Of a stretch of 35,419 nt of DNA, positions 32,095 through 35,419 are shown piece by piece. The notes beneath the pieces are model-generated. The model saw only the letters and a list, made by a program, of their open reading frames with translations. It had not been told where the DNA came from and did not search any database. The stretch comes from Bacteroidales bacterium (GTDB lineage Bacteria; Bacteroidota; Bacteroidia; Bacteroidales; UBA7960). Numbering within the stretch: the first letter of the stretch is position 1; each line of letters opens with the position of its first letter. The position numbers and the translations under genes were made by a program. The DNA lies in assembly GCA_007128045.1 (NCBI GenBank), contig SKYG01000243.1:1-35419 (forward strand), given 5' to 3'.

Positions 32095-34550
32095 GTACCG
32101 TGTGTGAAGCTCCATCTGTGCCATACAAAAACCAGTGTTGCCAACAGGTAACACACCATGGCAATAAGCATGACCGTCATAAAACCCGCTTCTACAGCAA
32201 TCAGCGTGGCAAACGAAGTACTGATCACCGATACAGACCCGTTGATACCCCAAGCCCAGGGTATCTGCGTCTGGTCGTATCCAGACAAGTACCGTACACC
32301 CAGCGGAAACATCATCCCCTTCATGAATGAGGGAACGCCAATCATAATCAAGCTGATCAGTATCTTCCAGTGCAGGTTCATGGCTATGCTGCCCTGAAGA
32401 ACTGGTGTCAGGGCAAAGGCATAGGCCACAAGCATCAGCGTAATCAGCGCACCCGTGAAGGCAAGCACTTTCGGAACGGCTTTAAGCCTTTCAGAAAGAA
32501 GGCTGCCACCCCCACTGGCAATAAGCATGGTGCTGATTACCGCCGATATGGCATAAACCGGTTGTCCGAAGTACAGAACAAATCGCTGTATCAGGATGAT
32601 TTCCACAAACATATAGCCTACTCCCAAGGCGGCAAAATACATTAGCGTACCTCTTTTTTTGTATTGGCTCTTCCTGAGCTTGAACAGTGGCAGCAGTATA
32701 AACAGAAGGGAAAGAATGGTGCTTTGCACCAGGGTGACCACCACGATCAACAGGCCAAGCTCCAGAAACGGAAGCTGTCCCTGGCCAAATGTTTCAGCCA
32801 TATGCCTGATATTGCTCAATCTCAGATACTGTGAAAAGTAAGGCTTGTCGTCGGATGCCGGACTGATCATAAATCCATATCCTTCAAAAAAAGCCTCATT
32901 CCCTGCAATAATCTCATCCATATATTGAAATAACGACTCATCCTCCAAATGGTTGTACTGCATCCGTTCTCCCGGTTTTAAGCCGGGAAGCAACAAGGGG
33001 TCAAAACTCATGTTGTCGGTAAACTCCCTGACCAATGTCTGCTCCCTGTCATTGATGGGACTTCTTTTCAGCACAAAACTAATGGTTCCCCACGACCTGA
33101 TGGCTGCAATATGGTTTGTGGGATGCTCTACTCCTTTGCTTCTGGCTGTCTCTGTCAGACTGGCCAGAATCTTCAAGCTGGCACGAGAAGGATAATCAAG
33201 CCACGTGGTAACCGCAATTACACCATTATCCGACAAATGATCCCACATCAAAGAAAACGCTTCCAGCGTCATGGAGTAGTCTTCCCTTAGGGCGTTGATG
33301 CCTGCCGAACCACCGAACGACTCCTGCATCGGCAGAACGATCAGGTCATAGCCACCCCTGCCGTGTTGGTTGCCCGGCAATACCTTATCGCCTCCCGGAG
33401 CAGTTCGTTCTTTAGCAGGTTGTGCACCCCCTGAAGCCAGGAAATTCCGGGGCTCCTGCTGATGTAAATGGATGGCCGGATGATGAAACAAATGACCCGA
33501 CTCTTCGGCAAAGGTGGTTTTCATCAGCTCGATGATACCCCGGTTTTCTATCACAGCGTCGACATGCGTAGCACCCCTCGACAGGGCATGCGACAGGGCA
33601 CTGCCTGTGCCGGCATTTAATACCAGCACCCGCCCCCGCTTTCCAAGGATATACGGAAGCGCCTGGGTGGTATGGTCATGGATATGCACGGTAGCATGGG
33701 GTTGTGGTATCACCCCGTAGAAGTCTCCCCTGACGAACACACTTTTCTTTACCGGCACGGGCTCTGCATACGACAGGCTTAAGGCCGGGGCATACCTTAA
33801 TGCTGGTGATTCTACCACCTGTATCAGGCCGTGGAGGTTGGGACGGGCGTGTATGATCTCTGCCTCTGGAAGGTTCAGCGTACGTGCCAGGTCTTTGTAC
33901 TCCGACAGTGGGATGTCAGATGGCCGGAATATCATGATGGTTGCCACGGCCGTGGCCACAAACCCTACTGCAATGTGAGGAATGCGTAATGATCGCGATA
34001 TGCTTATCATTCCGGCTATAACAGACAGCAAGCCTATGAGCGGGGGCATCTGTTGTGGCAGCAACTTGCCAAACACCAGTAAAAACATGATACCACCCAC
34101 ACCAGACCCCAACAAGTTGGAAAAATACCAGGTACCTATCGCTGAAGCATATTTAATAAAGATGATGCCAATAGCCAAAGCTCCGGCAAAAAATGGTATA
34201 AAGAAGATGATGTAGTTGGCCAGAAGCACTGGAAACTGCATCCACTCAACAAACAACAGGTAGGCGTCAAACTCGAAAAGTCCGAATCGGGTAATATGAA
34301 AAGCCACCATCATAAACAATCCGCTCACAGTCATCAGCAGTGGAACAAGCCATTCTGACCATAGCAAAAGCCTTTCGCGGTTCAGTGCCAGCAGTGTTCC
34401 GCCGGCTCCAAAACCAAGCATGGCAACAGAAATGATCATATAGGCAAAATGATGCCACTGCACCACCGATATCAACTGCATCAACGATAACTGAAAAGCG
34501 ATGATGGCCGAAGAATGTATGCCCAATGACAGCAACAAGCGTTGATTCAT
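32085..34550 (-). CDS. membrane spermidine-synthase-like protein (polytopic with methyltransferase-fold domain)
   Basis: 821 residues from the ATG at 34550 (a GTG three codons earlier is possible). Three parts: about seven membrane helices (1-215), a soluble Rossmann domain (about 220-560) like spermidine synthase, and about seven further helices (about 580-810). The nucleotide-binding loop is RVLVLNAGTGSALS at about 307-320, followed by an acidic strand end, AVIENRG. YDLIVLP and FGGSAGINALREDYSMTLE follow the spermidine-synthase pattern. A Gly/Pro/Lys-rich insertion at about 372-399 is unlike the family. Such membrane aminopropyltransferase-like proteins are widespread and uncharacterised; no polyamine activity is shown here. 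It is flanked by isoaspartyl methyltransferase 72 nt upstream and the RNA methyltransferase downstream on the same strand. Confidence 0.78.
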   Translation of the reverse strand: MNQRLLLSLGIHSSAIIAFQLSLMQLISVVQWHHFAYMIISVAMLGFGAGGTLLALNRERLLLWSEWLVPLLMTVSGLFMMVAFHITRFGLFEFDAYLLFVEWMQFPVLLANYIIFFIPFFAGALAIGIIFIKYASAIGTWYFSNLLGSGVGGIMFLLVFGKLLPQQMPPLIGLLSVIAGMISISRSLRIPHIAVGFVATAVATIMIFRPSDIPLSEYKDLARTLNLPEAEIIHARPNLHGLIQVVESPALRYAPALSLSYAEPVPVKKSVFVRGDFYGVIPQPHATVHIHDHTTQALPYILGKRGRVLVLNAGTGSALSHALSRGATHVDAVIENRGIIELMKTTFAEESGHLFHHPAIHLHQQEPRNFLASGGAQPAKERTAPGGDKVLPGNQHGRGGYDLIVLPMQESFGGSAGINALREDYSMTLEAFSLMWDHLSDNGVIAVTTWLDYPSRASLKILASLTETARSKGVEHPTNHIAAIRSWGTISFVLKRSPINDREQTLVREFTDNMSFDPLLLPGLKPGERMQYNHLEDESLFQYMDEIIAGNEAFFEGYGFMISPASDDKPYFSQYLRLSNIRHMAETFGQGQLPFLELGLLIVVVTLVQSTILSLLFILLPLFKLRKSQYKKRGTLMYFAALGVGYMFVEIILIQRFVLYFGQPVYAISAVISTMLIASGGGSLLSERLKAVPKVLAFTGALITLMLVAYAFALTPVLQGSIAMNLHWKILISLIMIGVPSFMKGMMFPLGVRYLSGYDQTQIPWAWGINGSVSVISTSFATLIAVEAGFMTVMLIAMVCYLLATLVFVWHRWSFTHGTKN

Positions 34551-34622
34551 GATCTGCACATTACAGTGGTTCTACAAAGGTGTCGGAATCATTTGCAAAA
34601 TTTTCAGGGATAATTAGCCTCT

Positions 34623-35354
34623 TCACTCCCGTGTGAATGGCACAAACCTTACCGGCATCAGACTCCGGGTGGTGGTCCTTTCACCCCGCTTTTCGACCAG
34701 CATCAGTTGCTGCACCTGGAAGGGCGATCCGACAGGAATGATCATCTTACCACCATCCTTAAGCTGATCGACCAATGGTGGCGGAATATACTCGGCAGCA
34801 GCAGTCACCACAATGGCATCGAAAGGAGCATGTTCCTCCCATCCGTAATAACCATCAGCGATCTTAACATGTACATTGTCGTATTGATCTTCCAGTACTG
34901 TTTTCGCTGTGTTACCCAGTTCACTCACGATCTCAATGGTATATACCTGGTCGACGATCTCTGCCAGTACTGCAGCCTGATAGCCTGAGCCTGTACCTAT
35001 CTCGAGCACCCTATGGCTCGACGATGGGTTGATGATCTCCGTCATATAGGCTACGATATATGGCTGAGAGATGGTTTGCCCAAAACCAATAGGAAGGGGT
35101 CTGTCATAATAGGCAAACCGTCGCTGCCCGAACGGCACATAGAGATGTCGCGGCACGGTGCGCATGGCTTGCAGGGTTGACCGGTGTGAGATGCCACGAG
35201 CCTGTATCTGACTGGATACCATGTCATGGCGATCCCGTTCAAAAATATCTGACTGTGCTTGCAACACTGTCATTCCTGCAAAGCTTAGCAGGAAAAATAA
35301 ACATACATATCGTGAAACTAATTTGATCAGAATGGTGTTAACATCATTTTTCAT
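34623..35354 (-). CDS. pcm: protein-L-isoaspartate O-methyltransferase with a signal peptide
   Basis: 243 residues from the ATG at 35354; the frame continues 21 codons upstream through the repeat and is not credited. It repairs isoaspartyl residues by carboxyl methylation using S-adenosylmethionine. Catalytic-core motifs are complete: MVSSQIQARGISHRSTLQAM, the FGQTISQPYIVAYM segment at 91-104, motif I VLEIGTGSGYQ at 116-126 and a late FDAIVVTAA. Odd feature: residues 1-35 (KNDVNTILIKLVSRY, then a 17-residue hydrophobic core, then LQAQSD) look like a cleavable Sec signal, implying a periplasmic or membrane-anchored enzyme, although its co-substrate is cytoplasmic. Starts after a CCTTCRA array. 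Confidence 0.92.
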   Translation of the reverse strand: MKNDVNTILIKLVSRYVCLFFLLSFAGMTVLQAQSDIFERDRHDMVSSQIQARGISHRSTLQAMRTVPRHLYVPFGQRRFAYYDRPLPIGFGQTISQPYIVAYMTEIINPSSSHRVLEIGTGSGYQAAVLAEIVDQVYTIEIVSELGNTAKTVLEDQYDNVHVKIADGYYGWEEHAPFDAIVVTAAAEYIPPPLVDQLKDGGKMIIPVGSPFQVQQLMLVEKRGERTTTRSLMPVRFVPFTRE

Positions 35355-35369
35355 GTGTTTATTTTTTTC

Positions 35370-35397
35370 CCTTTGACCTTCGACCTTCGACCTTTGA
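35370..35397 (+). repeat. CCTTCRA heptamer array, 4 units, in the pcm leader
   Basis: CCTTTGA, CCTTCGA, CCTTCGA, CCTTTGA, ending in a C-run near the window edge. It lies 15 nt upstream of the pcm ATG. On the minus strand it is purine-rich (TCGAAGG). Confidence 0.92.
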
Positions 35398-35419
35398 CCC
35401 CCATGAAAAACAATCATGC

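Overview
The window reads as a chromosome fragment of a Bacteroidota bacterium, probably Bacteroidales-like. The evidence is: promoter -7 elements of the TAnnTTTG type, a six-domain S1 protein, an ACT-less 3-phosphoglycerate dehydrogenase with Lys in place of the catalytic His, a GlmU-family sugar nucleotidyltransferase, a type-B (Cys-less) L31, and a LuxC-type acyl-CoA reductase near serC. I see no rRNA or tRNA gene, CRISPR array, phage gene or transposase. No gene-free stretch exceeds 300 bases.

Layout. 97-1455(-): outer-membrane barrel protein. 1665-8210(+): four-gene catabolic cluster made of a zinc-type alcohol dehydrogenase, a Gfo/Idh/MocA oxidoreductase, a GntP permease and a large FAD/Fe-S 2-hydroxyacid dehydrogenase; its substrate is unknown. 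8282-13571(-): rpsA with very long charged tails, then lon. 13715-15306(-): GlmU-like enzyme and L31B. 15436-19154(-): serC, serA and a DUF1015 protein (serine module). 19347-21762: exported hypothetical protein with 8-residue repeats, divergent from a LuxC-type reductase. 21994-23394(-): aromatic amino acid decarboxylase-like enzyme. 23588-24262(-) and 24471-25049(+): divergent YugP-type membrane metallopeptidase and DUF502 protein. 25168-27450(+): surE, a small membrane protein and lpxB. 27550-35354(-): comEC, GH73/LysM glucosaminidase, TrmH-family methyltransferase, membrane spermidine-synthase-like protein, and an isoaspartyl methyltransferase with a signal peptide.

The most unusual content lies between the genes. 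At least 18 short tandem arrays with 7- or 8-nt units occupy the spacers. They fall into a few motif families: CYTTCARA, CCTTCRA, CAAYTCAA, GTTRCSG, GCTCNNN, ATTCWCM and ATTAAAC. Many abut or contain the stop codon of a gene; the whole 99-bp spacer between the convergent lpxB and comEC stops is array. The CAAYTCAA family sits mostly just 5' of a start codon, reading in the sense direction. The CYTTC families always read the same way on the + strand. I read this as a systematic intergenic repeat grammar that I cannot assign to a named element; its function is unknown. All function calls rest on motif recognition by eye; no database search was run.
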